NCBI RefSeq assembly: GCF_003003795.1
Contig: NZ_PVWK01000063.1
Location: 45,889-109,888 of the forward strand
DNA from: Stenomitos frigidus ULC18
Lineage (GTDB): Bacteria > Cyanobacteriota > Cyanobacteriia > Leptolyngbyales > Leptolyngbyaceae
Reading direction: 5' to 3'
Length of the DNA: 64,000 nt
Shown here: positions 49,296 to 58,501 of the stretch, piece after piece
Position numbering within the stretch: the first letter of the stretch is position 1
How the letters are laid out: every line of letters begins with the position of its first letter
Translations under genes and position numbers: made by a program
Notes under the pieces: model-generated
What the model saw: the letters and a program-made list of their open reading frames with translations, nothing else
The model's database searches: none
Told to the model about the DNA's origin: nothing

Positions 49296-49973
49296 TTAAC
49301 GTAGCGCCAGAGGCGAGTTTAGTGTGAGTGTGAGGTCGTTATTAGGATTAACTACAATCACATCTGCTCGTTTTTTGCCAAAAATCAAACCGCCTAGAGC
49401 ACCCGCTCCGCCACCAATCAAGATCTTGCCGAGGGTAATGCGTTTTTTGCCCGTGACACCAGAGATGATAGCAGCCGCACCCGCACCGATCGCAGCCCCT
49501 TTGAGCACGGCATCAGTGTTTGTTCCCGGAACAATCTCCTGCGTTTTGGTGACCACTTCAGAGGTAGCATCGATCGATTGCACAGTCCCATCGGTTAAGG
49601 TAATGTCCTGCGCATAAAACTGAGAACCGCCATCCACAGGTCTCAGTTCGCCTCTAATTTTGCTACCCGATCGCACCAGGATTTCGCCAGACGAAGAGCG
49701 AATATTTTTCGCTAGCAACAGCGTGAGCGGGCTGGTCTCATTGGGCGCTACTACAATCTTTTGTACGCCATCATAACGAACAGGAAGTTGTGTTCCAGCT
49801 GGAATAGCGACTCGACGAGGCGATTGTTGTGAGGGAAAGAGCTGCGCCATGGTGTAGGGAGCAGGGTTTGCTGTAGCGGTCGTAGCGATCGCCAGCGGTG
49901 CGATCGCGCTTGTGCCCATGCCTAAGGCAACTACAAGCGCCGTGCTGGATTGCCATTGTCTCAAATTAACCAT
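49296..49973 (-). CDS. Secreted or periplasmic protein with glycine zipper
   Basis: 225 residues. Signal peptide MVNLRQWQSSTALVVALGMG with cleavage after ATTATANPA-like residues. The middle (about 60-150) is beta-rich with IPAGTQLPVRYDGVQKIVVA and GEILVRSGSKIRGELRPVDG, similar to the TrbI-like barrel of conjugation proteins. The end has a glycine zipper AVLKGAAIGAGAAAIISGVT and GGGAGALGGLIFGKK. Function unknown; envelope localisation is inferred. ATG at 49973 chosen because the signal peptide starts there. Confidence 0.7.
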   Translation of the reverse strand: MVNLRQWQSSTALVVALGMGTSAIAPLAIATTATANPAPYTMAQLFPSQQSPRRVAIPAGTQLPVRYDGVQKIVVAPNETSPLTLLLAKNIRSSSGEILVRSGSKIRGELRPVDGGSQFYAQDITLTDGTVQSIDATSEVVTKTQEIVPGTNTDAVLKGAAIGAGAAAIISGVTGKKRITLGKILIGGGAGALGGLIFGKKRADVIVVNPNNDLTLTLNSPLALR

Positions 49974-50042
49974 AGGGATCACCCCAAAAATACGTGTGCG
50001 GATGCTTTCTAGACCCGATGAGAGATTAAAAGGTTCCATGCT

Positions 50043-50100
50043 AAGAGTTTTGAGTTTTGAGCAGCGCTTTGCGCCGTTACGCTAGAGAGTTTTGAGTTTT
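50043..50100 (+). repeat. Dispersed repeat, copy B
   Basis: Starts AAGAGTTTTGAGTTTTGAGC, centre GCTTTGCGCCGTTACGCTAG, end AGAGTTTTGAG. Matches copies A and C with few changes. A pyrimidine-rich tract follows (50105-50170). Confidence 0.8.
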
Positions 50101-50170
50101 CACTTCCCCACATCGTCATTCCCTCATCCCTCTTTGCCTCCTCAGCCCCCAGCCTACCCTCTCCCCCTCC

Positions 50171-50713
50171 CTATCGCCCTTTCAGCCGTCGCAGCAGCCA
50201 GTCGAGCCGAGTTTCTGCCAGCGCCACATTGTCTTTGGCGTCTCGCGTTAAGTCATCTCTAGAGAGGTCAGTTGTTTCAGATTGGTTGTTGCTGCCGTAG
50301 CCAAGCTGGTTGACGGTCACGCGTAGTCGATTGGAGAGAAAAATGGCAAGTGCGCGGTAAAACCGGGATGCAAAGCCCACATCTTGACGGAGCTTAGTCG
50401 CAAGCTGTTCTCTAGGCAGCGAAAGGACGAGGGATGGTTGGGTGGCTGTGACGGTCGCAGACGGTGGACGGGTGTCAATAAACGACATTTCACCCACAAC
50501 ATCCCCACTCGACAGTTGGGCAATTTCACGATCGCCCATTGCCGCTACTGAAACGCTCAGCGTCCCTTCCAGCAAAATATAGAGGGTGTCGATCGGCTGC
50601 CCTTCATAAATCAGCACGGTGCCTGCAACCACGTCTTGCCGGACGGCTGTTTCAATCACCCAATCAATATCATCGTCATCCAGTTCACCCAGGATGAACA
50701 GAACTTTCTTCAT
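50171..50713 (-). CDS. Cyclic nucleotide-binding domain protein
   Basis: 180 residues. Residues ~8-125 form a CRP-like cNMP-binding beta barrel: GTVLIYEGQPIDTLYILLEG, LSSGDVVGEMSFIDTRPPSA and a phosphate-binding-like Glu. The usual helix-turn-helix is missing; the last 55 residues are polar and helical. It may sense cAMP or act as a regulator of a partner. The ATG overlaps the menH stop by four bases (ATGA), so the two are coupled. Confidence 0.85.
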   Translation of the reverse strand: MKKVLFILGELDDDDIDWVIETAVRQDVVAGTVLIYEGQPIDTLYILLEGTLSVSVAAMGDREIAQLSSGDVVGEMSFIDTRPPSATVTATQPSLVLSLPREQLATKLRQDVGFASRFYRALAIFLSNRLRVTVNQLGYGSNNQSETTDLSRDDLTRDAKDNVALAETRLDWLLRRLKGR

Positions 50714-51546
50714 GCGTTTGTAGTGTGCCTCATGCTACCAGGATAGTCTGTTCGCTTTCCTGAGTCACTGAAAAACGCTTGTACTGCTTTTATAAAGGCT
50801 GCTGTTTTTTCAAGATGGATGACGTGACCACACCCCGAAATCATTTCCAGTTGTATAGTTGCACAACCGTCAGCCATTGCTTGATTGATGGCACAAAACT
50901 TGCGATCGTCCTCGCCCACCAACAGCAGCGTTGGTGGTGTCTGTGGCAACAAGTCCCACAGCGATGGCTGTAAGCCAGTACTCAGACGGCGCAATGATTT
51001 TGCCAACTCCGACGGCCGATTGCGCGATCGCCGCTCTTGCACTTGCAGAAACGTAGGCTGGTGCCGCAGCGAGTAAAATAATGGCTGACTGTACCAGTGA
51101 ACGAGAAAAGCAGGAAAATCTGCCTCCAGCCGATCGGCTAGCGCGTGGTCGTGGCGTAATCGTGCAGCTCGTTCGGTGGCGGTTGGCAGACCAGGAGACG
51201 CTGACTCCAGCACCACTTTGGGAAAGCGTTGGGGAAAATGCAGCGCCAGATAGAGTGCCAAACGCCCACCCATTGAGTAACCGACCAGGAAGCAGCGGGA
51301 AACCTGCAATTCATCGAGCCAAGCCACGATTGCATTAGCCGTCTTAGGCATGGTGTATAGCTCCTCTTCACCATCCACAACGGTTTCCCCATGACCAGGC
51401 AAATCAACAGCAAGACAGCAAAACTGTTCGGATAGATGAGCGATCGCGGCATCAAAATCGGCGCTACTGCCCAGAAAACCGTGCAAAAACAGCACCACTG
51501 GCAGCGCACGATCGCCTTGAAAAACAGAGTGGAATTGATATCCCAT
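50710..51546 (-). CDS. menH: 2-succinyl-6-hydroxy-2,4-cyclohexadiene-1-carboxylate synthase (MenH-like)
   Basis: Alpha/beta hydrolase of 278 residues. In phylloquinone synthesis MenH expels pyruvate from SEPHCHC. Blocks: VVLFLHGFLGSSADFDAAIA, AVDLPGHGET, the nucleophile elbow FLVGYSMGGRLALYLALHFP, LLLVGEDDRKF and the catalytic His in SGCGHVIHLE. The ATG at 51546 (MGYQFHSVFQGD) fits better than the upstream open frame. Other alpha/beta hydrolases are possible, but the pattern is MenH-like. Coupled to the cNMP-binding gene. Confidence 0.75.
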   Translation of the reverse strand: MGYQFHSVFQGDRALPVVLFLHGFLGSSADFDAAIAHLSEQFCCLAVDLPGHGETVVDGEEELYTMPKTANAIVAWLDELQVSRCFLVGYSMGGRLALYLALHFPQRFPKVVLESASPGLPTATERAARLRHDHALADRLEADFPAFLVHWYSQPLFYSLRHQPTFLQVQERRSRNRPSELAKSLRRLSTGLQPSLWDLLPQTPPTLLLVGEDDRKFCAINQAMADGCATIQLEMISGCGHVIHLEKTAAFIKAVQAFFSDSGKRTDYPGSMRHTTNA

Positions 51547-51560
51547 CGTTAATGCTGCAC

Positions 51561-51615
51561 TGTTGAGGTTGAACGATTGTTGAAGTTGAACAAGAATGTT
51601 GAAGTTGAACAAGAA
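51561..51615. repeat. Tandem 19-bp repeat before the P450 gene
   Basis: TGTTGAAGTTGAACAAGAA occurs twice in a row (51578-51596 and 51597-51615) and a shortened copy precedes it (51561-51577). The last copy ends at the ATG of the P450. Confidence 0.9.
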
Positions 51616-53001
51616 ATGAGTGTGATGCCTTTACCAACGGGTCCACAAACGCCCTCACTGCTGCAAACGCTGGCTCTGGTTACCCAACCCATTGGATTCC
51701 TGGAGCGCTGTGCCCAGCGTTATGGCGATACGTTTACTACACGCGTGCTGGGCTGGCAGTCGCCGCCTGTCGTCTTTTTTGGCGATCCAACCGCGATCGC
51801 GCAGATCTTTACGGCTCCTGCGGGTCGCTTTGAGCTAGGCAAAGTAACCCATGTCTTTCGACCGCTGACGGGTGATCAATCTCTCATTATGCTGGATGGC
51901 GATCGGCACCAGCGACAGCGGCAGCTTCTGATGCCATCGCTGCATGGCGATCGCATGCGTACGTACGGTCAGCTCATCTGTGACATTACCCGTCAGGTCA
52001 TTGGCGACTGGACGCTGCATCAGCCCTTTTCGATTCGCGCCTCCATGTCAGAAATTTCCCTTCAGGTGATCCTGCGGGTGGTCTTTGGCATGACGCCAGG
52101 TGTCCGCTATCAGCAGCTCAAACAGCTCTTGCATACCCTGCTAGAGTCGGTGACTTCGTCCCTCTATTCCAGTCAGTTTTTCTTCCCATTTTTGCAGCAG
52201 AACCTGGGTGCCTGGAGCCCCTGGGGCGCTTTTTTGCAGCAGCAACAGCACATTGATGCCCTCGTGTATGCCGAAATCCAGGAGCGTCGATCGCACGTTG
52301 ATCCAGCGCAAGAGGATGTGCTGACGTTACTGCTGTCTGCCCGCGATGAGGACGGGCAAGGGATGACCGACCAAGAGCTGCGCGACCAGTTGATGACCCT
52401 GCTGCTATTGGGGCACGAAACAACCGCATCCTCTCTGTCCTGGGCGTTTTACTGGGTGCATGAGCAGCGATCAGTCCTCAAACAGCTGCGAGAAGAACTA
52501 GAGCCGTTAGGACAAGAACCAGACCCCGATCGACTGGCTCAACTGCCTTACCTCACCGCTGTTTGCAAAGAGTCACTGCGAATCTATCCGATCGCCCTCA
52601 TTTCTCAGCCGCGCAAGGTGAAAGAACCAGTGCAAATTGGGGACAACACCTTTGACCCCGGCACCATTTTGATTCCCTGTATCTATCTCGCCCATCGTCG
52701 CGCTCAAACCTATCCCAACCCGGAACAATTTCGACCAGAACGGTTCCTGCACCAAAAATTCTCTCCTGCCGAGTTTCTGCCCTTTGGAGGCGGTGCGCGG
52801 AGCTGCATTGGGGCTGCGTTCTCGCTGTACGAGATGAAGCTAGTGCTGGCAACCGTCCTGACGTGCTACGACCTAACCGCAAGCCATCAAGGCACGGTCA
52901 CTCCTGAACGACATGGCATCACCTTTGTACCATCGAAGCAATTTCGCTTGAGCGCGATCGCCCGGCACAGCCGTGTCAGTAGAGTGAATGCTGGCGTTTA
53001 G
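51616..53001 (+). CDS. Cytochrome P450, CYP110-like
   Basis: Haem-thiolate monooxygenase of 461 residues. MPLPTGPQTPSLLQTLALVT is the Pro-rich N-terminus; I-helix LLLLGHETTASSL with the oxygen-activating Thr; ExxR in KESLRIYP; haem loop FLPFGGGARSCIG with the axial Cys. No membrane anchor, so soluble or peripheral. CYP110 enzymes of cyanobacteria hydroxylate fatty acids and terpenoids; the substrate is not shown. Start ATG at 51616; the open frame before it is made of the 19-bp repeat. Divergent from menH. Confidence 0.9.
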   Translation: MSVMPLPTGPQTPSLLQTLALVTQPIGFLERCAQRYGDTFTTRVLGWQSPPVVFFGDPTAIAQIFTAPAGRFELGKVTHVFRPLTGDQSLIMLDGDRHQRQRQLLMPSLHGDRMRTYGQLICDITRQVIGDWTLHQPFSIRASMSEISLQVILRVVFGMTPGVRYQQLKQLLHTLLESVTSSLYSSQFFFPFLQQNLGAWSPWGAFLQQQQHIDALVYAEIQERRSHVDPAQEDVLTLLLSARDEDGQGMTDQELRDQLMTLLLLGHETTASSLSWAFYWVHEQRSVLKQLREELEPLGQEPDPDRLAQLPYLTAVCKESLRIYPIALISQPRKVKEPVQIGDNTFDPGTILIPCIYLAHRRAQTYPNPEQFRPERFLHQKFSPAEFLPFGGGARSCIGAAFSLYEMKLVLATVLTCYDLTASHQGTVTPERHGITFVPSKQFRLSAIARHSRVSRVNAGV

Positions 53002-53054
53002 TCCAAGCTCAAGCCAGGGCGGCTCAAGTCAGGGCCCACAATCGTGTGCCCCGA

Positions 53055-53477
53055 CTAATCTTCCGGATCGCCGATCATGTTGGGGCTAATCAGCGTAATG
53101 TCAAATTCGTCTGGCGGCACCGTCATGATGGCGTCCCGGTTCAGCGAGTAATAGATCGCACGTACTTGCGGTCCAAACACCACCTCATCCTCATTTTTCA
53201 AATCATGTGCCTGCAATTTCCGCCCATTGACGAGTAAGCCATTCGCACTAGATTTGCCTTTCAGGTTGCCATCGACAATACGGTAGTAATAGGTGCCGTC
53301 GTCGTTGAGTAGCTGCACCAGCGTGGCATGACGGCGTGAGACAAACTGAGAAACGAGGCGAATATCGCATTTCGGATCCCTGCCGATCGAGTAAACAGAA
53401 CTATCCAGGACAAATTCGCGCCGTCCTTTGTCATCTTCAATAATCAGCAGATGGTTTTGATGCGGTTCTGAAGGCAT
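53055..53477 (-). CDS. FHA domain protein 1
   Basis: 140 residues, mostly one forkhead-associated phosphothreonine-binding domain: YSIGRDPKCDIRLVSQFVSR with the Gly-Arg and Ser-Arg-Arg-His core, and SSANGLLVNGRKLQAHDLKN. A C-terminal helical or acidic tail, DEFDITLISPNMIGDPED, is shared with the second FHA protein. Binds pThr-containing partners, probably downstream of a Ser/Thr kinase. Paralogue of the gene at 53808. Confidence 0.9.
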   Translation of the reverse strand: MPSEPHQNHLLIIEDDKGRREFVLDSSVYSIGRDPKCDIRLVSQFVSRRHATLVQLLNDDGTYYYRIVDGNLKGKSSANGLLVNGRKLQAHDLKNEDEVVFGPQVRAIYYSLNRDAIMTVPPDEFDITLISPNMIGDPED

Positions 53478-53807
53478 TGAGCAATACGTGACGTGATTGA
53501 GTTTAAGCGGTGGCTAAGCTTGTTGCCCTACCGCTAAGCAGGTTCACTACACTCCCCGCCCAGCTTAATCGATCCGAGGCAACAATCAGTAGTTCGTGAA
53601 AAATTTAACAGAGCTATTTTGTCATCATAGCGTCTGTCGTAGACCCAAGACACGCGATCGCAGTGCACAAGATGCCCGTGGAGAAAAAAATTCTGGCCAG
53701 CGCAAAGCCTGGTAGATGCAGCCGCGGCAATGAAGCACCAGTCATCCGCAAATCGCTGAGGCCGTTGCTGTTCACTGCATGGTTAAACCCGCCCCATGAG
53801 CCAGTGT
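53478..53807. other. Gap between the two FHA genes
   Basis: 330 bp without a credible gene; I see no repeat or terminator there. The gap separates two tandem paralogues on the same strand and must hold the promoter of FHA gene 1. Confidence 0.4.
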
Positions 53808-54329
53808 TTAACCGAATAAACGCCTACGTCGCAATTTCAAAAGCGATCGACGTGGCGGTTGCCGCTGCAAAGAAATGGGTAGACTGAGCGAATGGCGCTT
53901 CTGCCCGTTAGGCCCCGTATCACCAATCATCCCTGGACTAATCAACGTAATGTCAAATTCGTCAGACGGTTCAGTTAACACAGCATCACGATGGCACAAG
54001 TAGTAAATGGCGCGCACTTGTGGTCCAAAAACAACTTCATCTTCATTTTGCAAGTTGTGTGTGCGAAGACGATACCCATTCACCAAAAAACCATTTGAGC
54101 TCCGTCGGCCTTCCAAATCGCCATCCACAATGCGATAGCTGAAAGTACCATCGCCATTGGGCAAGCGCAGCAGCGTAGCATGACGACGGGAAACAAACAA
54201 AGACTCAAGGCAGATATCGCAGGTTGGATCTCTACCGATGGAATACTCGGAACCGTCCAGCACGACACCGCGCCGTCCGTTGTCATCTTCGACGATCAGC
54301 AAGTGACTTTGATAAGGTTCTGAAGACAT
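53808..54329 (-). CDS. FHA domain protein 2
   Basis: 173 residues, closely similar to FHA protein 1 up to MIGD near residue 135: YSIGRDPTCDICLESLFVSR, RRSSNGFLVNGYRLRTHNLQ and DEFDITLISPGMIGD. The last 35 residues differ entirely and are basic (PPRRSLLKLRRRRLFG), so the end may be a frameshifted or extended tail. The two genes arose by tandem duplication. It lies 72 bp after the metal ATPase gene and may be transcribed with it. Confidence 0.88.
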   Translation of the reverse strand: MSSEPYQSHLLIVEDDNGRRGVVLDGSEYSIGRDPTCDICLESLFVSRRHATLLRLPNGDGTFSYRIVDGDLEGRRSSNGFLVNGYRLRTHNLQNEDEVVFGPQVRAIYYLCHRDAVLTEPSDEFDITLISPGMIGDTGPNGQKRHSLSLPISLQRQPPRRSLLKLRRRRLFG

Positions 54330-54401
54330 GAGACGCTAGGAGGCTGTTGGTTTACTTGATACAGACAAGGCAGAAACAAGCCTTACTGAAACTACAACAA
54401 G

Positions 54402-57062
54402 CTACCTGGCTTTTCCAGATCGCTTCGATGCAGGAAAAGTGAGATACAGCAACAGGGAATTGGTCACGACGCTAACGGAACTAAATGCCATCATAGCGCC
54501 TGCCGCCGCAGGACTGAGCAAAAAGTTAGCAGTTGGCAAAAGTAAGCCTGCTGCTAAAGGAATGCCTAACACGTTGTAAATGAAGGCCCAGAAGAGGTTT
54601 TGGCGGATTTTATGGAAGGTCGCCTGACTCAAGCGGATGGACTCTACAACATCTATGAGGCGATCGCGCATAAGGATAATGCCTGCGGTTTCGACAGCGA
54701 CATCAGTGCCAGAGTGCATGGCGATCCCAACATCCGCTTGCGCCAGAGCAGGCGAATCGTTGATGCCATCACCAACCATCGCAACGTTGTGCCCCTGCGC
54801 TTGCAATTGGGCAATGACCTTCGCTTTACCATCCGGTAGCATGCCCGACAAGATAGCGTCTGGAGGCAATGCCAGTGGCTGAGCGATCGCGGTGGCTGTC
54901 TCTTGCTGATCGCCCGTCAACAGCATGACATTGAGTCCCATCTGCTTCAGTGCGGCGATGGTTTCAACCGCATCCGGTCTGAGCGTGTCCGTTACAGCAA
55001 TTAACCCTGCCAACCGTCCATTCACCGCCACATACACAACGGTCTTACGAGCGTTGAGTAAGCCATGCACGGAGGGTGTCATTACCGCATCAGCAACCAC
55101 ATTTTGTTGCACCAGCCAGGCTTGAGTCCCGATCACGACGGCTAGCGTCTCCGAAGCAGCCTCTATAGGCACGGTCACGATCGCCGCCACGCCCAACCCC
55201 GGTGCTGTCACAAAATCTCTCGCAGGCAATAACGACAGCGCCTGCTGCTGTGCTTGCTTCTGAATAGCGACCGCAAGTGGATGACGAGTGCCGCTCTCGA
55301 CACTGGCAGCCAGTTGGAGGAGGAGGGAGGGGGTGAGGGGTAAGGGGTGTGGGGTAAGGGGTGTGGGGTGTGGGGTGACTGCTGACCCGTCGCTTGCTAA
55401 AACAAGGCAATCGGTTACGACTGGTTTGCCTGTGGTGAGCGTGCCCGTTTTGTCGAAGATGATGGTGTCTAGTTTATAAACCCGCTCCAGGACATCGCCC
55501 CCCCGAATCAGGAGTCCCCGTTCTGCGCCAATGCCAGAACCGACGAGAATGGCAGTGGGTGTAGCGAGTCCTAACGCACAGGGGCAGGCGACAACAAGCA
55601 CTGCGATCGCCAGTTTGAGGCTGAGAATGAGGGGTGTGGGGTGAGGAATATAGCTCGCTTCCACTGTGTGGTGGAGTGAGGAGTGAGCCATTGTGTGCCC
55701 AGCGCTCAGGGCTAATTGTCCAGCATGCATCAAAGCATCACCCCAGAGGTGACTGCCAATGAAGTACCAGAAGAGGAAGGTGAGCGTGGCGATCGCCATC
55801 ACACCATAGGTAAAGTAGCCAGCAACGGTATCGGCCAGTTTTTGAATGGGGGCTTTGCGGGTTTGGGCGGCTTCCACAAGAGCAATAATTTGTGCCAGCG
55901 TGGTGTCGTTGCCAGTACGAGTGGCACGCAGGGCGATCGTGCCCGTCTGATTCAGCGTCCCTGCAGCAACCCTATCGCCAGGCTGTTTCCAAACGGGAAG
56001 CGGCTCACCTGTCAACATCGATTCATCGACGGTGGTTTGACCGATCACCACGTCGCCATCAACGGGAATTTTGTCTCCCGGCAAAACTTGCAGCCATTCA
56101 CCCAGTCGAACGCGATCGGCGGGAATTTCGATGAAGGAGGGGTATGGGGTATGGGGTGTGGGGTGTGGTGGGGCAGAGAATTTATCCCCCTGCTCCCCCG
56201 GCCTCTCGCTCACCTCTCCCCTCTCCTGCTCACCCCTCACTTTGATCAAGCGTGCAACGGTTGGTTGAAGGGCAAGTAACGTTTGAAAGGCACTGGCAGC
56301 ACGATTTCTGGCTTGTTGCTCCAGGGTACGCCCCAATAGAATAAAGCCGACGAGCATGACGGGTTCGTCAAAGAAGCACTCCCAGCCCAGTTGAGGCACG
56401 AGTAGCGCGATCAGGCTGGTAAGGTAGGCGGTCAGTGTGCCCAGACTAACCAGCGTATTCATGTTAGGAGCGTTGCGTCGCAATCCTCGCCAACCGTCGA
56501 TCAGCATCGATCGACCTGGCACTAAAAGCGCCACTGTTGCCAGCCCGCAGTGGAACCAGATATTGGTTAAGCCTAATGGAGCCAAAGCGGGAACATTGAA
56601 GCCACCCAACTGGTCAAGATGCCCGATGCCGGAGAACAACAGTAAGAGGGTTGCGATCGCTAAGCGCCAAAGCTGGCGCTGCGACTCTTCACGCCTCAAG
56701 GCTTGGGGATCAAAGCGATTACCTGTGGCATCGGCAGTTTCTCGGTCACGCGCAGACAGGCGAAGCTGAGACGGGAAACCCGCCTCGGTTAAGGCAATGG
56801 CTAAAACAGACGGTTTGAGAGCACCGTTCTCGTATTCAACCGTTGCCACCTCTGTTGCCAGGTTTACCGTTGCCGTCACGACTCCTTGACACTGCTGGAG
56901 TGCTTGCTCAACGGCTCGCACACAGCCAGCGCACTTCATCCCAGTGACATCCAGGGTCGCATTTTCTAATCTTGGTAAGGCGATCGCCGTATCAGCACGA
57001 TCGTCCAGCAACAGCGTTGGCTTCGTAACGTCTAAAACCAATGGGAAACCTTCCACAAGCAT
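54402..57062 (-). CDS. Copper-type P1B ATPase with repeat-derived insertions
   Basis: 886 residues, a heavy-metal pump (CtaA/PacS/CopA type) for Cu+ in the plasma or thylakoid membrane. Order: HMA domain with GMKCAGC (Cys44, Cys47), membrane helices, actuator with the TGE motif (MLTGEPLP), the CPC metal site in [19 protein letters not shown] with the phosphorylated Asp, TGDQ and [11 protein letters not shown]. Three loops hold low-complexity sequence of type PHPTP: before the ADRV motif, before the CPC helix ([11 protein letters not shown]) and before the [17 protein letters not shown] nucleotide-binding part. Without them the protein would be about 70-75 residues shorter, near the family's size. 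The gene has an uninterrupted frame. Confidence 0.92.
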   Translation of the reverse strand: MLVEGFPLVLDVTKPTLLLDDRADTAIALPRLENATLDVTGMKCAGCVRAVEQALQQCQGVVTATVNLATEVATVEYENGALKPSVLAIALTEAGFPSQLRLSARDRETADATGNRFDPQALRREESQRQLWRLAIATLLLLFSGIGHLDQLGGFNVPALAPLGLTNIWFHCGLATVALLVPGRSMLIDGWRGLRRNAPNMNTLVSLGTLTAYLTSLIALLVPQLGWECFFDEPVMLVGFILLGRTLEQQARNRAASAFQTLLALQPTVARLIKVRGEQERGEVSERPGEQGDKFSAPPHPTPHTPYPSFIEIPADRVRLGEWLQVLPGDKIPVDGDVVIGQTTVDESMLTGEPLPVWKQPGDRVAAGTLNQTGTIALRATRTGNDTTLAQIIALVEAAQTRKAPIQKLADTVAGYFTYGVMAIATLTFLFWYFIGSHLWGDALMHAGQLALSAGHTMAHSSLHHTVEASYIPHPTPLILSLKLAIAVLVVACPCALGLATPTAILVGSGIGAERGLLIRGGDVLERVYKLDTIIFDKTGTLTTGKPVVTDCLVLASDGSAVTPHPTPLTPHPLPLTPSLLLQLAASVESGTRHPLAVAIQKQAQQQALSLLPARDFVTAPGLGVAAIVTVPIEAASETLAVVIGTQAWLVQQNVVADAVMTPSVHGLLNARKTVVYVAVNGRLAGLIAVTDTLRPDAVETIAALKQMGLNVMLLTGDQQETATAIAQPLALPPDAILSGMLPDGKAKVIAQLQAQGHNVAMVGDGINDSPALAQADVGIAMHSGTDVAVETAGIILMRDRLIDVVESIRLSQATFHKIRQNLFWAFIYNVLGIPLAAGLLLPTANFLLSPAAAGAMMAFSSVSVVTNSLLLYLTFPASKRSGKAR
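55316..55380. repeat. In-frame C-rich repeat insertion 3 in the P-type ATPase
   Basis: On the coding strand this is a run of CACCCC, ACCCCTTACCCC and CACACCCC units translated as [16 protein letters not shown]. It does not match the family and lies in a surface loop. Confidence 0.7.
55629..55650. repeat. In-frame C-rich repeat insertion 2 in the P-type ATPase
   Basis: A short unit reading PHPTPLI, of the same type as the insertion at 55316. Confidence 0.6.
56133..56240. repeat. In-frame repeat insertion 1 in the P-type ATPase
   Basis: About 108 bp that translate as [18 protein letters not shown], then [17 protein letters not shown]. The part closest to the gene start has the same CACCCC units, preceded by an A/G-rich run, between RLIK and the [11 protein letters not shown] motif. 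Confidence 0.7.
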
Positions 57063-57141
57063 CTACAGGGTTCTCTCTTGAGAGTAGATGAAGTGGAAGG
57101 CGATTGGTCAAAAATCATCAACTTTCTTTAAGCAAACGTGT

Positions 57142-57179
57142 CCCAAGTAGGGGCGCAAGGTCTTTTGCCCCTACTTGGG
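57142..57179. repeat. Perfect 13-bp palindrome, GTAGGGGC type
   Basis: CCCAAGTAGGGGC (57142-57154) pairs with GCCCCTACTTGGG (57167-57179). It lies between the P-type ATPase and the membrane-protein gene; it may act as the terminator of the latter and belongs to the GTAGGGGC class. Confidence 0.7.
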
Positions 57180-57240
57180 TAAAACAGTTCTCAGAAGCCA
57201 CCTTAGGATTGCGATCACTTTCTAGAAGTCAGCTGAAGTT

Positions 57241-57894
57241 CTAGAAGTCAGATGATGCTGGCAAACCAACGATGTCAGCATAGGCGGCCGCGATCGCGCC
57301 GACAGAAAGAGGAATGGTAACCAGTAACCCAAGACCCAGAAGCAAAGCACCAGCGAAGTTGATCAACACCAACACAAACCCAAAACCGAAGAAGGAAAAC
57401 CAATTTTTGGAAATGAGCTTGCGGCTAAATTCCATTGCATCCCAGAAGTTCATCTTTTTATCGAGCACCAATGGCAGGGCAAAGGTGTAAGAAACCGCCA
57501 GATAAATGCCGGGAATAATTAATAGCACAAAGCCCAGACCAATGAGCACGCCAGAAACCAGACTCACCAAGAACAACGGCACATAGTTGTTAAAGCCTCT
57601 GAAGAAATCCCCAAAGGCGGTTTCACGGTTGCGCAATACTTTAAACGCAACAATTAAAAAGCCTGCATTTAAGGGGCCAGAGATTAAAAGGCTAATGAGT
57701 GAGCCTACGGGAGAGGCAGCCTCATTTATTTTTGCCAGTACGAGGTTAATCAGCACTAAGACGACTGTAAAGCCAATGAACCCTCCAGCATTCTTCTTGA
57801 AGATTTCAAAACCACTGCTAATGTAATCGCCAATCTTGACTGTATAGCTTTTTTGAAGCAGACCTTCGAGACTAGTTGATCCGTAGCTTTCCAT
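57241..57894 (-). CDS. Integral membrane protein of unknown function
   Basis: 217 residues with about six hydrophobic helices: GGFIGFTVVLVLINLVLA, LISLLISGPLNAGFLIVAF, VPLFLVSLVSGVLIGLGFVL, LLIIPGIYLAVSYTFALPLV, WFSFFGFGFVLVLINFAGAL and a final one. The arrangement recalls the uncharacterised YciC/glycerophosphodiesterase-membrane-domain families. No catalytic motif. ATG at 57894 (MESYGSTSLEGLL) with GGAGAC 8 bases upstream. Confidence 0.65.
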   Translation of the reverse strand: MESYGSTSLEGLLQKSYTVKIGDYISSGFEIFKKNAGGFIGFTVVLVLINLVLAKINEAASPVGSLISLLISGPLNAGFLIVAFKVLRNRETAFGDFFRGFNNYVPLFLVSLVSGVLIGLGFVLLIIPGIYLAVSYTFALPLVLDKKMNFWDAMEFSRKLISKNWFSFFGFGFVLVLINFAGALLLGLGLLVTIPLSVGAIAAAYADIVGLPASSDF

Positions 57895-58501
57895 CGTTGT
57901 ATGTCTCCAGAATGTACGATCTATATCTTTTTCAACCAACACTAAAAATAGTCTTTAGAGTTGCGTATGCGTCAGTTTTCAACAAATCTGATGAACCCCT
58001 CATGAGTCCATCATCAATTTACTCGTCGAAATTATTGAATGGAGTAATCACCAGAAAACTTAACTCATCAAGAAGCATCAGAAACAGTTTTCAGGCGGTG
58101 GTTCGATCATTGAGGGCGTAAAGCTGGATACATCCAATCGTTCAAGTCAACGCTTTAGACCTGCTCTTCATCGACCTAAAACCGGGAGTATAACCAAACA
58201 CCAACCGAACTTGAAAGCCATTGAGTCAACCGATCGTCCGTTTTTCACACACAGCAGCCGACAGGCAATGCCAGCATGAACAGTAGTTCAACCTCTGCAA
58301 TGTGGCATCAGGACAATTCATTCAGCTGGGAGATTAAAATCGCTTAACGCTTGCAACGCTAGCGGCACTAAATCAGTTGGATTACACAAACTGAACGATC
58401 TGCGTCTAGTTGAATGCACCTATTAATCACCGAACCTTGCTGTAAACAACAGTAGGATGACTACAGTTAACAAAAGTTTATGCTTAGCTCAAATTTCGTG
58501 G
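57895..58501. other. Gap without a recognisable gene
   Basis: About 600 bp. I see no convincing ORF, repeat or RNA. It must contain the promoter of the membrane-protein gene and the 3' end region of the CPBP protease transcript. Confidence 0.4.

Noticed and set aside
53663..53887. Plus-strand open frame of 74 codons between the FHA genes
   Set aside because: Overlaps the end of FHA gene 2 antisense and has no good start context.
55716..56279. Plus-strand open frame of 187 codons opposite the P-type ATPase
   Set aside because: Complement of conserved ATPase motifs and of the repeat insertion; no motif of its own.
57876..58121. Plus-strand open frame of 81 codons near 58000
   Set aside because: Ser/Asn-rich, no ribosome binding site, overlaps the start of the opposite membrane-protein gene.
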